A stretch of DNA of 64,000 bases, taken from positions 1 through 64,000 of the forward strand of contig CALCCF010000099.1 of NCBI GenBank assembly GCA_937899905.1, written 5' to 3'. Below the pieces are notes generated by a model that did no database searches, had not been told where the DNA came from, and saw only the letters and a list, made by a program, of their open reading frames with translations. How positions within the stretch are numbered: the first letter of the stretch is position 1; every line of letters begins with the position of its first letter. Of this stretch, positions 36,126 to 44,450 are shown piece by piece. Source of the stretch: an uncultured Phycisphaeraceae bacterium. Lineage in GTDB: Bacteria > Planctomycetota > Phycisphaerae > Phycisphaerales > UBA1924. The translations under genes were made by a program, and so were the position numbers.

Positions 36126-37565
36126 ATGCGCACCAAAGCGACCGTCACCGCGATCACCACCATCCTCGGCCTTGCCAGCGCCGCCTCGGCCCAGGTCGAT
36201 GTCGCCACTGAGGTCTTTCTTACCGGCCTCAACCAGCCGACCGCGCTCGTGCACGCGCCAGGCGACTTCGGCCGCGTGTTCATCACCGAGAAGCGTGGTG
36301 TCATCCGTGTCGTGCGGGATGGTGAGCTGCTGCCCACACCCTTCCTGAACATCGACCCACTGATCTCGAGCTTCGGCGAGCGCGGCCTCCTCGGGATCGC
36401 GTTCAGCCCCGAGTATGACAGCGACGGCTGGTTCTTCGTGCACTACACCAACAACGGGGGCGATACCGTTATCGCTCGGTACAGCGTGTCGGACACCAAC
36501 CCGGACATCGCTGACCCGTCTTCGGCCCAGATCCTCCTGACCGAGGACCAGCCTTTCACCAACCACAACGGTGGCTGGATCGATTTCAGTCCCAACGACA
36601 ACTACCTGTACATCTCTCTTGGTGATGGCGGCAGCGGTGGGGATCCTCGCGGGTTTGGCCAGCGACAGGACACGTTCCTGGGTAAGGTCCTTCGCATCGA
36701 TGTCCTCGGCCCGTCCTCTCCTGGACTGGAGTACGGCATCCCCGACGACAACCCGTTCATCGGAACCGGCGCGAGGGAAGAGATCTGGGCATACGGCCTG
36801 CGCAACGCGTGGCGCAACGACTTCGACCCGGTGACGGGCGACCTGTACATCGCCGACGTCGGCCAGGATGCCCGCGAAGAGGTCAACTTCCAGCCCGGCG
36901 ATAGCTTCGGCGGTGAGAACTACGGCTGGAAGTGCCGCGAGGGGGACATCTGCTTCTCGAGCCTGACGCCGTGTCCCGACGCGTGCGACCCCTCGCCGTT
37001 CGTCGAGCCGATCCTCGCTTACCGCCACACCGCCGCCGGCGAATGCTCGATCACCGGCGGCCAGGTCTACCGAGGTTGCTCGATCGACGGACTGGGCGGC
37101 ACCTACTTCTACACCGATCTGTGCACGAACCAGGTTTGGTCTTTCCGCGTCGTCGACGGTGAGGTCACCGAGTTCACCGAGCGCACCAGCCAGTTCAGCG
37201 GGATCTCAACGATCATCAGCTTCGGCCGCGATGCGTACAACGAGATGTACGTGCTCAGCCAGGGCGGCACGATCCTGAAGGTCATGCCCGTCGGCGGCAT
37301 CGTTGACTGCGATGGTGACGGCGCGTCCGACGCGTGCGAGATCGCGGCGGGCGCCGAATCCGACATCAACGGCGATGGCATCCCCGACTCCTGCCAGTGC
37401 CTGGCCGACCTCGATGGCGACGGCGATCTCTCGCTGTTCGACTTCCTGGCGTTCCAGAACCTCTTCGATTCCGGCGATCTGGCGGCCGACTTCGATGGCG
37501 ATGGCGAGCTGACGCTGTTCGACTTCCTGGCGTTCCAGAACCTGTTCGACGCCGGCTGCCCGTAG
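36126..37565 (+). CDS. PQQ-dependent sugar dehydrogenase-like secreted protein with dockerin tail
   Basis: A 479-residue exported protein. The signal peptide ends near ASAASAQ (about residue 22). Residues 25-390 form a six-bladed propeller of the soluble glucose/sorbosone dehydrogenase type: FGERGLLGIAFSPEY, NHNGGWIDFSPNDNYLYISLGDGG and EEIWAYGLRNAWRNDFDP are its characteristic stretches, including the NHNGG and GLRN blocks near the PQQ site. Next come a DCDGDGASDACEIA/DINGDGIPDSCQ calcium-type segment and the paired dockerin-like repeat ending Gly-Cys-Pro. The ribosome-binding site is ACAGGAGGG. It probably oxidises a sugar or polyol outside the cytoplasm. It lies 87 bp after the previous dockerin gene. 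Confidence 0.87.
   Translation: MRTKATVTAITTILGLASAASAQVDVATEVFLTGLNQPTALVHAPGDFGRVFITEKRGVIRVVRDGELLPTPFLNIDPLISSFGERGLLGIAFSPEYDSDGWFFVHYTNNGGDTVIARYSVSDTNPDIADPSSAQILLTEDQPFTNHNGGWIDFSPNDNYLYISLGDGGSGGDPRGFGQRQDTFLGKVLRIDVLGPSSPGLEYGIPDDNPFIGTGAREEIWAYGLRNAWRNDFDPVTGDLYIADVGQDAREEVNFQPGDSFGGENYGWKCREGDICFSSLTPCPDACDPSPFVEPILAYRHTAAGECSITGGQVYRGCSIDGLGGTYFYTDLCTNQVWSFRVVDGEVTEFTERTSQFSGISTIISFGRDAYNEMYVLSQGGTILKVMPVGGIVDCDGDGASDACEIAAGAESDINGDGIPDSCQCLADLDGDGDLSLFDFLAFQNLFDSGDLAADFDGDGELTLFDFLAFQNLFDAGCP
37398..37562 (+). repeat. Paired dockerin-like repeat, copy 3
   Basis: Two units DxDGDG(D/E)LTLFDFLAFQNLFD, preceded by Cys-Leu-Ala and ending Ala-Gly-Cys-Pro. Both units end in NLFD here, whereas copies 1 and 2 have NEFD in the second unit. 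Confidence 0.85.
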
Positions 37566-37577
37566 GGCATTGGACCC

Positions 37578-38285
37578 TCAGAACGGCCGCTTCGTTGGGT
37601 TGAGCACCATGCCATCCCGGCCGCACACCAACAGGTCCGCGACCTCGACCGCCTCGGCGAACGACTCGCGGGCCTGATCCACGTTGGCCGCGTCATCGAG
37701 CACGCGGCCCTGGGCCAGGTGCTGCCCATCCGGCACGGCGTCGGAGCAGATCAGGATGGTGTGGTTCGGCAGCGCCAGAAGCAGGCCACAGAGGCCGGGC
37801 GTCGCGCCCGGTAGCGGGAAGAGGTCGACGCGATCGGCCAAGCGATCGGGCGCGGGTCTGCAGTTCCTGAGTTGAGCCACGCGCTCGCGGAGGGCGTCGA
37901 GTGGGTTGGGTTCGTCCTCGCCCTCGGCCGAAGCGAGGTCGCCCTGCTGGGCTGCACGGTGGAGAGTCTCTGCGAGCACGAGGCCGATGGACTCACGCTC
38001 GGTCTCGTGGATCCACCACTGGGCACGGTCGAACAGCCGCAGGCCCCTGGTCATGTCGGGCTTGAAGCACGTCAGGAACACGTCGGTGCTCGCGCCGGGT
38101 CGCAGGCCTGCCCGCTCGTACAGGCGTGCCGCGAGTGCGACCTCGGGCAGCCCCGGATCGATGAGGATCTTGCGATCGCCGACGCCGATGAGCGTGGTTG
38201 TCGCGTGACCGGTACGCACGGGCGCGGGCTCGTCCCAGAGCGGGTTGGCCGCAAGCGTGCCGAGGCTGATGATGCGTAGGTCCAT
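37578..38285 (-). CDS. Metallo-beta-lactamase-fold protein lacking metal ligands
   Basis: A 235-residue protein with the strand order of an MBL-fold hydrolase: TLIGVGDRKILIDPGLP, then VFLT at the end of beta-4, then FPLPGATPG and ILICSDAVPD. The canonical HxHxDH is Cys73-Phe-Lys-Pro-Asp77-Met78, the TPGHTPG histidine is Ala (PGATPG), and the last GH motif reads CGRDG. Nearly all histidine ligands are thus gone, while the fold and some aspartates remain. It is probably a non-catalytic or differently active paralogue. ATG 38285 is used. It lies 20 bp downstream of the proline-rich lipoprotein gene and is probably cotranscribed. Confidence 0.78.
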   Translation of the reverse strand: MDLRIISLGTLAANPLWDEPAPVRTGHATTTLIGVGDRKILIDPGLPEVALAARLYERAGLRPGASTDVFLTCFKPDMTRGLRLFDRAQWWIHETERESIGLVLAETLHRAAQQGDLASAEGEDEPNPLDALRERVAQLRNCRPAPDRLADRVDLFPLPGATPGLCGLLLALPNHTILICSDAVPDGQHLAQGRVLDDAANVDQARESFAEAVEVADLLVCGRDGMVLNPTKRPF

Positions 38286-38305
38286 GTCGCCGCGAGGGTA
38301 TGGCC

Positions 38306-39127
38306 TCAGCGGGCTTCGAGTCTCGTGAAGCCGACGCTGATCACCGCCTCGTTGCGCGGCGACTCGTGCGTCATCCGGCGGATGAGCAGCGTGGCTTGGT
38401 CGAGCCACAGCGTGGCCCGGCCGCCCTCGATCAGATCAACCTCGAGCATGATCGCCTGTTGACCGGTGATCGATGTTGTGCCGACGATGCGAACGTCCGT
38501 AGTCTCGTTGGATGGTCCCCAGGAGTCGCCTTCCAGGATGCGCGGCACGCTGGTGGAGTAGTACGTGGTCAGGTCGAGGATGGGCTGGATCGCGGCTTCG
38601 AGCGTCGGCGCTTGGCCGTAGGTGCCCGCGCGAACGGTCTCGTACCGCTGCCCGGCTCTTGTCACTCGATAGTCCGAGATTGCGGCACCGGCACCGCCCA
38701 AGAGCTGGAAGTAGAACTCCTCGCCTCGCACCGAGAAAGTCTGGAACGTGTACTCGGATCGCCCGCGGGGCTGATCGATGGTCAGCGTTCCCTCGTCGAG
38801 GTAGCTCTCGGCAGCGCCGTACGCCATCGCCGATCTCGTGAGCAACTCGTAGGCACCCATGGAGCCCGAGTAGGGGTCGGCTTGGCCGCCCGATCCGCCA
38901 GGGCCGGTGCCACCCCTGGGTGATTCGACCGGCTGCTCGGATGGAGCCGCCGGTGGCGGTGGTGGCGGTGGTGGAGGAGGGGGCGGTGCTGCTGGGGGCG
39001 GAGACGCCATGATCGGCGGCGGCTCGAGCACCGAGCCGCCGCTCGAGCAGCCCACGGCAACCACAGACGCCGACAGCGCCAGGGCGAGACAGGTGGTGTT
39101 TCGTGGGAGAGGGAGCGATCGCGGCAT
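38306..39127 (-). CDS. Proline-rich lipoprotein
   Basis: A 273-residue lipoprotein. The signal peptide ends in VVAVGC (Cys27). A run of prolines (about residues 47-60) and a Gly/Pro/Ser linker then separate the anchor from a C-terminal domain starting near residue 88. That domain alternates beta strands (SEYTFQTFSVRGEEFYFQLL, AIMLEVDLIEGGRATLWLD, LIRRMTHES) in the manner of LolA/DUF2092-type lipid-binding folds. The fold call is by pattern only. It lies 8 bp downstream of the GT4 gene on the same strand. Confidence 0.75.
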   Translation of the reverse strand: MPRSLPLPRNTTCLALALSASVVAVGCSSGGSVLEPPPIMASPPPAAPPPPPPPPPPPPAAPSEQPVESPRGGTGPGGSGGQADPYSGSMGAYELLTRSAMAYGAAESYLDEGTLTIDQPRGRSEYTFQTFSVRGEEFYFQLLGGAGAAISDYRVTRAGQRYETVRAGTYGQAPTLEAAIQPILDLTTYYSTSVPRILEGDSWGPSNETTDVRIVGTTSITGQQAIMLEVDLIEGGRATLWLDQATLLIRRMTHESPRNEAVISVGFTRLEAR

Positions 39128-39132
39128 GACAG

Positions 39133-39138
39133 AGCCTA
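39133..39138 (-). promoter_or_regulatory. Weak candidate -10 box of the proline-rich lipoprotein
   Basis: TAGGCT on the minus strand ends 5 nt before the ATG at 39127. The upstream GT4 gene ends at 39136, so this could equally be chance inside an operon. Confidence 0.2.
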
Positions 39139-40335
39139 GAGCGTGGTGGAGCCGCGCGGGCCTTGGCGGCGGTCCCTGGCGGACATCGCCTCGGCGTACA
39201 CGTGCTCGAGCCCGGCGACCATGGCTCGGTCGCTGAACTCCCTGCCGGCGGTCTCCCTGCCTGCCGCCGCCAGCGCTAAACGCTCATCGGGTCGGTTGGC
39301 CAGGTGCCTGATCGCGCGTCCGAGCTCGGCCTTGTCGCCGGTGGGAACAAGCCAACCGGTCTGCTTGTGACGGCAGATCTCGGGCGTTCCGTCGCAGTCG
39401 TACGCCACGGGGCACACCCCGGCGAGCAAAGCCTGCGTGACCGTCCGGGGCAGCCCCTCCCGATAACTCGGATGCGCCAGCACGTCCATCGCACGCATGA
39501 GCCCCGGCACCTCGGCAGGTGGCACGAGCCCGGTGAGCACGACCCGGTCGGCGATACCCATCGAAGCCAGACGCGCTTCGAGCCGTTCGCGCCAATAGCC
39601 ATCGCCCACCCACAACAGCCGCCAGTGTTCGTTTTGGATCAGATCCTCGCCAAGCGCATCGAGCAGGTCGTCGTGGCCCTTATCCTCGGCGAGCCGCGCG
39701 ACCGTGCCGACAACGAAGTGGTGGGGCTCGAGGCCCAGCTTCTCGCGCACCTCGTCGCGCGTCGGGTGGCTGGCGACGTACGGCTCAAGGTCCACGCCGC
39801 TGCGCACGGTCGTGTATAGCGCGGGCGTGCCGATGCCGCGGTCCAGGAACTGCCGCGTCATCGCATCGGCCACGCTCACGATCGCATCGCACCGCTTGGC
39901 GGCTATGCGCTCGGCGATGGTGTAGATCGCGTTTGGCACCGTCTTGCCCGGCAAGAACGGCGGCCCATGGATCGTGTGCACCACCGCCGGCTTCGAGCGC
40001 GCGTGCCACCCGGCAAGGCGACCCAAGATTCCGGCTTTCGAGGAATGCGTATGGACAACGTCGGGCTTGATCTCATCGATGAGCGTCTTGAGCTCCGAGT
40101 ACGCACGGACATCGGAGATCGGCCGGACCGGCCGAACCAAGTGCGGCACCTCGTGCGTCTCGATCTTCCCGAACGCGCGCACACGATCGAGCATCGAGCC
40201 CTCGGGCCCGTAGATCGGGCCGTACGCGAGGTGCACCTCGTGCCCAAGCCCGACCTGGCCCTCGCACGAGAGCACCGTGTTCTCCTGGCTGCCACCGAGG
40301 ATCAGGCGGGTGGAGATGTGCAGGATGCGGGTCAT
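39136..40335 (-). CDS. GT4-family glycosyltransferase
   Basis: A 399-residue retaining glycosyltransferase of the GT-B fold. N-terminal half: RILHISTRLILGGSQENT with the acceptor-side Gly loop, and VVHTHSSKAGILGRLAG. C-terminal half: VGTVARLAEDKGHDDLLDA and the nucleotide-binding EGLPRTVTQALLAG. The usual E-x7-E pair reads E-x7-Q here. The acceptor and donor are unknown; similar proteins act in LPS or EPS synthesis. Its ATG overlaps the hisS stop (ATGA), so it is cotranscribed with hisS. Confidence 0.88.
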   Translation of the reverse strand: MTRILHISTRLILGGSQENTVLSCEGQVGLGHEVHLAYGPIYGPEGSMLDRVRAFGKIETHEVPHLVRPVRPISDVRAYSELKTLIDEIKPDVVHTHSSKAGILGRLAGWHARSKPAVVHTIHGPPFLPGKTVPNAIYTIAERIAAKRCDAIVSVADAMTRQFLDRGIGTPALYTTVRSGVDLEPYVASHPTRDEVREKLGLEPHHFVVGTVARLAEDKGHDDLLDALGEDLIQNEHWRLLWVGDGYWRERLEARLASMGIADRVVLTGLVPPAEVPGLMRAMDVLAHPSYREGLPRTVTQALLAGVCPVAYDCDGTPEICRHKQTGWLVPTGDKAELGRAIRHLANRPDERLALAAAGRETAGREFSDRAMVAGLEHVYAEAMSARDRRQGPRGSTTL

Positions 40336-41768
40336 GCCAGCCGCTGGGCGATCGCGGTGCCGACGTAGGCGTCGATCTGCGGATCGACGCTGAAGTCGCC
40401 GCGCTCGTGGACGAGTTCTTCGCGGGTATCGAGGTCCTTGACTTGCACCTTGTCGGGCCCGTGCAGCACGATGGCGAATCGCGCGTGCTGCTTCTCGGCG
40501 TCGGCCAGCAGCTTCTTGAGGTTGCGCGTGGTCTTGTACGTGCGGCGGGCATGCATGGGCCGGACGGTGTAGCGGTCGGTAGACCAGGGCTTGCCATCGA
40601 ATCCTTCCGTTTCAATCCCCCGGCGCAGGTTGGCGAGCAGTGGCTCGATTAACGCGTCCTCGTCTTCGGAGCCCGCAACCACGAACGCCTCGGGCCGCAG
40701 GCTCGCCGCCGGCTGGCTGAGCGCGTCAATGAGCTCCTTGCCTTGCGGCATCAGTCCCTTGTCGTCGAGCAACAGCCCAAGCACGACATCGCCCATGCCG
40801 AAACCGACCGCCGGCGTGGGCGGCCCGCCGAAGAGCTCGATCAGGTTGTCGTACCGACCGCCGCCGGCGATCGCACGCTCGCCCTCGGCGATGACCTCGA
40901 AGACGGTGCCGGTGTAGTAGGCGAGGCCGCGAGCAATCGTTATGCTGTTTGCGATCCAATCACGGATCCCGAGTTCTTCAAAGAGTCGGTTCTGATCAAA
41001 CAGGTAGGTCTCGTCTGCTGCGTCTGGAAAGAGCCTGTCGAAAGTTCCCTTGTCAGGATGATCTGCCGCGGCCTTTAGGTCTTGGAGCAGTTCGGCAAAA
41101 ATCTTGACCTGTGATTGACCGATTCCAGTTGCCCGCGCTTGCTTGAGTAATTCTTCGACCGGCTTCTTGCCGGTGTTGTCCATTACCCACAAGAACATCT
41201 GCATGTGCTCAGGTTCAAGCCCGCGACTTGTTGCCATCTTCTCGACTAGCCGTCGGTCATTGAGCACGACCTTTAAGGATGATGGACCTAGACCCATACT
41301 TCGATATAGATCCACAACTACGCATATCGCATCGCGGTCATCGCTAGCCTGATCGCTGCCCCCCAACACATCCACATTCAACTGCAAAAACTCCCGCAAC
41401 CTCCCCCGCTGCGGCTTTTCCGCCCGGAAGTACGGCCCGATGCTGAACCACTTGGTCGGGCTCGGCAGGCTGGCGGCCTTGGCCGCGTACATGCGGGCGA
41501 GGGTGGGGGTGAACTCGGGGCGCAGGGCATAGTCGTCGTCGCCACCCTCGCGGCGGAAGCGGAAGAGCTCGCTCACGATCCCTTCGCCGCTCTTGCGGGT
41601 GTAGAGCTCGAGCATCTCGAAGGAGGGGCCGTTGATCTCCTCGAAGCCGTGGCGGATGGCGGTGTCGCGCCAGAGCTTGGTGATGTAGTTCTGCCGGAGC
41701 ATCTGGTCCGGGTAGAGGTCTCGCGTACCCTTGGCCGGAGGGACCGGGCTCGAGTTGGGCTTGGTCAT
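40332..41768 (-). CDS. hisS: Histidyl-tRNA synthetase
   Basis: Class II synthetase charging tRNA-His, 478 residues. Motif 1 region KGTRDLYPDQMLRQ, motif 2 FSIGPYFRAEKPQRGR, the HisRS signature ARGLAYYTGTVFEV and motif 3 (AIAGGGRYDNLIELFGG) are intact, followed by the anticodon-binding domain. The start is ATG 41768; an in-frame extension of 105 codons upstream is antisense to the next gene. About 40935-41370 is much poorer in GC (roughly 50% in sampled 60-base lines, against about 68% in the neighbouring 41521-41580) and uses A/T-ending codons, although the reading frame and protein sequence stay sensible. The GT4 gene follows with a 4-bp overlap. Confidence 0.95.
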   Translation of the reverse strand: MTKPNSSPVPPAKGTRDLYPDQMLRQNYITKLWRDTAIRHGFEEINGPSFEMLELYTRKSGEGIVSELFRFRREGGDDDYALRPEFTPTLARMYAAKAASLPSPTKWFSIGPYFRAEKPQRGRLREFLQLNVDVLGGSDQASDDRDAICVVVDLYRSMGLGPSSLKVVLNDRRLVEKMATSRGLEPEHMQMFLWVMDNTGKKPVEELLKQARATGIGQSQVKIFAELLQDLKAAADHPDKGTFDRLFPDAADETYLFDQNRLFEELGIRDWIANSITIARGLAYYTGTVFEVIAEGERAIAGGGRYDNLIELFGGPPTPAVGFGMGDVVLGLLLDDKGLMPQGKELIDALSQPAASLRPEAFVVAGSEDEDALIEPLLANLRRGIETEGFDGKPWSTDRYTVRPMHARRTYKTTRNLKKLLADAEKQHARFAIVLHGPDKVQVKDLDTREELVHERGDFSVDPQIDAYVGTAIAQRLA

Positions 41769-41865
41769 CGTGCGGGTTCCTGGATCCGTCGTCCGTGGCC
41801 GGGGTTTGTCCGTGCCCACGCGGATCAGTTTAGTGCAAGTACATGCAAAGGACAGGAGAATAGCG

Positions 41866-42441
41866 ATGCGTCTACTCAAAGCGCTCTTGACGGTTTCGAT
41901 CATCGGTGTTGGCGCCGCGCTCACCGGCTGCGCCGCGACCGGCCTCACCGAGGACGCGCTGGCCATCACCAAGGCGGAGGCCCAGGCCACCATCACCCAC
42001 CTCTCGAAGACCGAGCCCGAGTTCGATGGCCTCGTCCAGAGCAGCCACGCTTGGGCGGTGTTCCCCGGCGAATTCAATGGCATCTGGGCGTTTCTCGGCG
42101 GCGGCGGTAGCGATGGCTTGGTCTACGACAAGTCGGGCGAGGTCATCGGCTACAGCCGCCACGCCCGCATCAACATCGGCCTGGGGTACTTCGGTGAGTA
42201 TTCCGACTTCGTGATCTTCTTCCCGACCGAGGAGTCTCTGGAGAGCTTCCAGCAGGGCGGCTGGAGCTTCGGTGGAGAGATCGGTGCCGGCATCCTGGGC
42301 TTGGGAGCCAGCGGCATGGCGTCGTACACCGAGAACGTGATCTTTGTGAGCGACCCCCGAGCGTCGGGCGGTATCGGGGCGTTCTTCACGATCAACAACT
42401 TCAGCTACAACGACATCGAGACCGCGCTCAACAGCAACTGA
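41866..42441 (+). CDS. SYLF/YSC84-like lipoprotein
   Basis: A 191-residue lipoprotein with a lipobox ending ALTGC (Cys22). The mature part follows the SYLF pattern: SSHAWAVFPGEFNGIWAFLGG near the start, GSDGLVYDKSGEVIGYSR, INIGLGYFGEYSDFVIFFPTEESL, and a C-terminal Gly-rich FGGEIGAGILGLG. SYLF domains bind phosphoinositides in eukaryotes and are common on bacterial outer-membrane lipoproteins of unknown role. ATG 41866 follows ACAGGAG at about 7 nt. It diverges from hisS with 97 bp between, and an inverted repeat that may terminate it follows. Confidence 0.8.
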   Translation: MRLLKALLTVSIIGVGAALTGCAATGLTEDALAITKAEAQATITHLSKTEPEFDGLVQSSHAWAVFPGEFNGIWAFLGGGGSDGLVYDKSGEVIGYSRHARINIGLGYFGEYSDFVIFFPTEESLESFQQGGWSFGGEIGAGILGLGASGMASYTENVIFVSDPRASGGIGAFFTINNFSYNDIETALNSN

Positions 42442-42487
42442 CCGGTCTGGCTAACGGCGGCCAACGCCGACCGAAAGACAGCACGCT

Positions 42488-42517
42488 CACGCCCCGGTTT
42501 GACCAAGCCGGGGCGTG
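42488..42517. terminator. Possible terminator after the SYLF gene
   Basis: A 10-bp perfect stem (CACGCCCCGG with CCGGGGCGTG) and a 10-nt loop, 47 nt after the SYLF stop. The tail (CTCGTTATG) has few T residues, so termination strength is uncertain. Confidence 0.55.
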
Positions 42518-42675
42518 CTCGTTATGGGCTTCGGGGTTGCTCGCAGGCGTGGGCTGCCGGCTCGTGCGATTGCGGGATCGAGGCTACCATGAGACCCGAA
42601 CCGAACCCTGCTGAACGCTGACCAATCGGCCCACCCGCGTCTTTGACGGGCCGCTTCACGGAAGATCCGCCGCAC

Positions 42676-44439
42676 ATGCCCAGCATCACCATCAACGGCA
42701 CCACCGTCGACTTCGAGCCCGGGCAGACCATCCTCCAGGTCGCCAACGCGAACGACGTCGAGATCCCGTACTACTGCTACCACGACGCGCTGTCGCGGCC
42801 GGCCCAGTGCCGCATCTGCCTGGGCGAGATCTGGGCGCCCAACCCCCGCAACGAGAACAAGCTCGAGCCGCAAGCCGGTGGGAAGCTCCAGCCCACCTGC
42901 ACGACCATGGCCGGCGACGGCATGGTGGTTTACACGGACAGCCCCAAGGCCGTGGCCAACCAGAAGGCGGTGATGGAGTACTTGCTCATCAACCACCCGC
43001 TGGACTGCCCGGTGTGCGATCAGAGCGGCGAGTGCTTCCTGCAGGACTACAGCTACGAGTACGGCCGCGGCGTGAGCCGATTCCAGGAGCAGAAGGTCAA
43101 GCAGGCCAAGAAGGACTTGGGCCCGCACGTGTGGCTGTACGCCGACCGCTGCATCATGTGTACCCGCTGCGTGCGGTTCGATCGCGAGGTCGCCGGCGCG
43201 GGCGAGCTGATGATCGGCGGCCGCGGCAACCGCAGCGAGATCGACGTGTTCCCCGGTCGTGCGTTGCAGAACGAGCTGAGCGGCAACGTCGTGGATCTGT
43301 GCCCGGTCGGCGCGTTGCTCGACAAGGACTTCCTCTTTGCCCAGCGCGTGTGGTTCCTCAAGAAGACCGCGAGCATCGACGGCATTACCGCCAGCGGCGA
43401 CAACATCTCCGTCGAGCACAACGAGGGCAAGGTCTACCGCGTCAAGCCCCGCCAGAACGACGCAATCAACAAGCACTGGATCACCGACGAGGTCCGCTAC
43501 GGCTGGAAGTTCGTGCACAACAGCGAGCGGCTGACCGAACCCAAGGCACGCCGCTACGGCGCACTGGTCGAGGCCGAGTGGCCTCGCGCATACCGGGCCG
43601 CGCTCGATGGCCTGCAGTCGGCGGTCGACGCGGGTAAGCGCGTCGCCTTGCTCGTCAGCCCGATGCTGACCTGCGAGGAGGCCTTCGCCCTGGCGACGCT
43701 GGCCAAGGCTATCGACGATGACGCGATCCTCGCCGTCGGCCCCGTCCCCACGAAGGGCGAGGACAAAGCCTTCCCGCCGACCAAGAGCGTGGACGACCCC
43801 GACGCCTTCGTGATGGTCGCCGAGAAGGCGCCAAATGCCCGCGGCGTGCGTCGCGTGCTGAAGTCCGTCGCCGGCAGCGATCCGGTCAAGTTCCACGACT
43901 TCCTCGACGCGATCGGGGACGCCGGCGCGCTCGTCCTGACGGGCAACTACCCGACGGATTGGGTGCCCCAGGAACTCGCCGATGCCGCGAGCGATCGGTT
44001 CACCGTGCTCATCGACACGCTGCCGAGCCGATTGATCGATGCCAGTGATGTTCTGCTTCCGGGCGCAACCTGGGTGGAAAAGGCCGGCACGTTCGAGAAC
44101 CACCGCAACGTGCTCCAGGCGTTCGATTCGGCTATCCCGCCGATCGCCCGGACCGAGGGCCAGATCGCCCACGATCTCCTCGCTGCCCTGGGCGTCGAAG
44201 CGTACGTGTCGGCCATGCCCGAAACCAAGAACCGCCGCCCAGACGTCGTTGTAGTCGACGACGGCCCCGGCCAGGTGCCGCAGGCGACCGAGGTCGAGCT
44301 GCCGCGCGGCCTGTTGTTCGTGGCGGCGGACGTGCGCGAGCGCATGGCGGGTGCGGGGCTTGGCGAGTTCACGGCCGAGGTCTCGATTCCGCCGAAGGCC
44401 GAGAAGAAGACCGGCGACCTGCGAGTGGTCGAGCTCTAA
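42676..44439 (+). CDS. nuoG: NADH-quinone oxidoreductase subunit G-like protein
   Basis: Iron-sulfur subunit of complex I (NADH-dehydrogenase module), 587 residues, shorter than E. coli NuoG. The N-terminal 2Fe-2S domain shows YYCYHDALSRPAQCRICLGE plus a fourth Cys in PTCTTMAGDG. The His/Cys cluster is HPLDCPVCDQSGECFLQ, and two 4Fe-4S motifs follow (CIMCTRCV and LCPVGAL). The molybdopterin-like C-terminal domain is truncated and holds no cluster ligands. ATG 42676 is chosen over a TTG at 42643 because the beta-grasp domain begins right there. GGAAG lies about 12 nt upstream. No other nuo gene is next to it. Confidence 0.88.
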   Translation: MPSITINGTTVDFEPGQTILQVANANDVEIPYYCYHDALSRPAQCRICLGEIWAPNPRNENKLEPQAGGKLQPTCTTMAGDGMVVYTDSPKAVANQKAVMEYLLINHPLDCPVCDQSGECFLQDYSYEYGRGVSRFQEQKVKQAKKDLGPHVWLYADRCIMCTRCVRFDREVAGAGELMIGGRGNRSEIDVFPGRALQNELSGNVVDLCPVGALLDKDFLFAQRVWFLKKTASIDGITASGDNISVEHNEGKVYRVKPRQNDAINKHWITDEVRYGWKFVHNSERLTEPKARRYGALVEAEWPRAYRAALDGLQSAVDAGKRVALLVSPMLTCEEAFALATLAKAIDDDAILAVGPVPTKGEDKAFPPTKSVDDPDAFVMVAEKAPNARGVRRVLKSVAGSDPVKFHDFLDAIGDAGALVLTGNYPTDWVPQELADAASDRFTVLIDTLPSRLIDASDVLLPGATWVEKAGTFENHRNVLQAFDSAIPPIARTEGQIAHDLLAALGVEAYVSAMPETKNRRPDVVVVDDGPGQVPQATEVELPRGLLFVAADVRERMAGAGLGEFTAEVSIPPKAEKKTGDLRVVEL

Positions 44440-44450
44440 GTCTCGTCAGG

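Noticed and set aside
35874-37562. Short direct repeats suggestive of a CRISPR array
   Set aside because: They encode the in-frame dockerin-like units of two separate proteins and lack unique spacers of uniform length.
38927-39000. GGTGGC-type simple repeat as a phase-variation tract
   Set aside because: It encodes the in-frame proline run of the lipoprotein, with mixed codons rather than a uniform slippage-prone repeat.
42643-42675. Upstream TTG start for nuoG
   Set aside because: It adds 11 residues before the beta-grasp ferredoxin domain that begins at ATG 42676, and there is no ribosome-binding site at the right distance.
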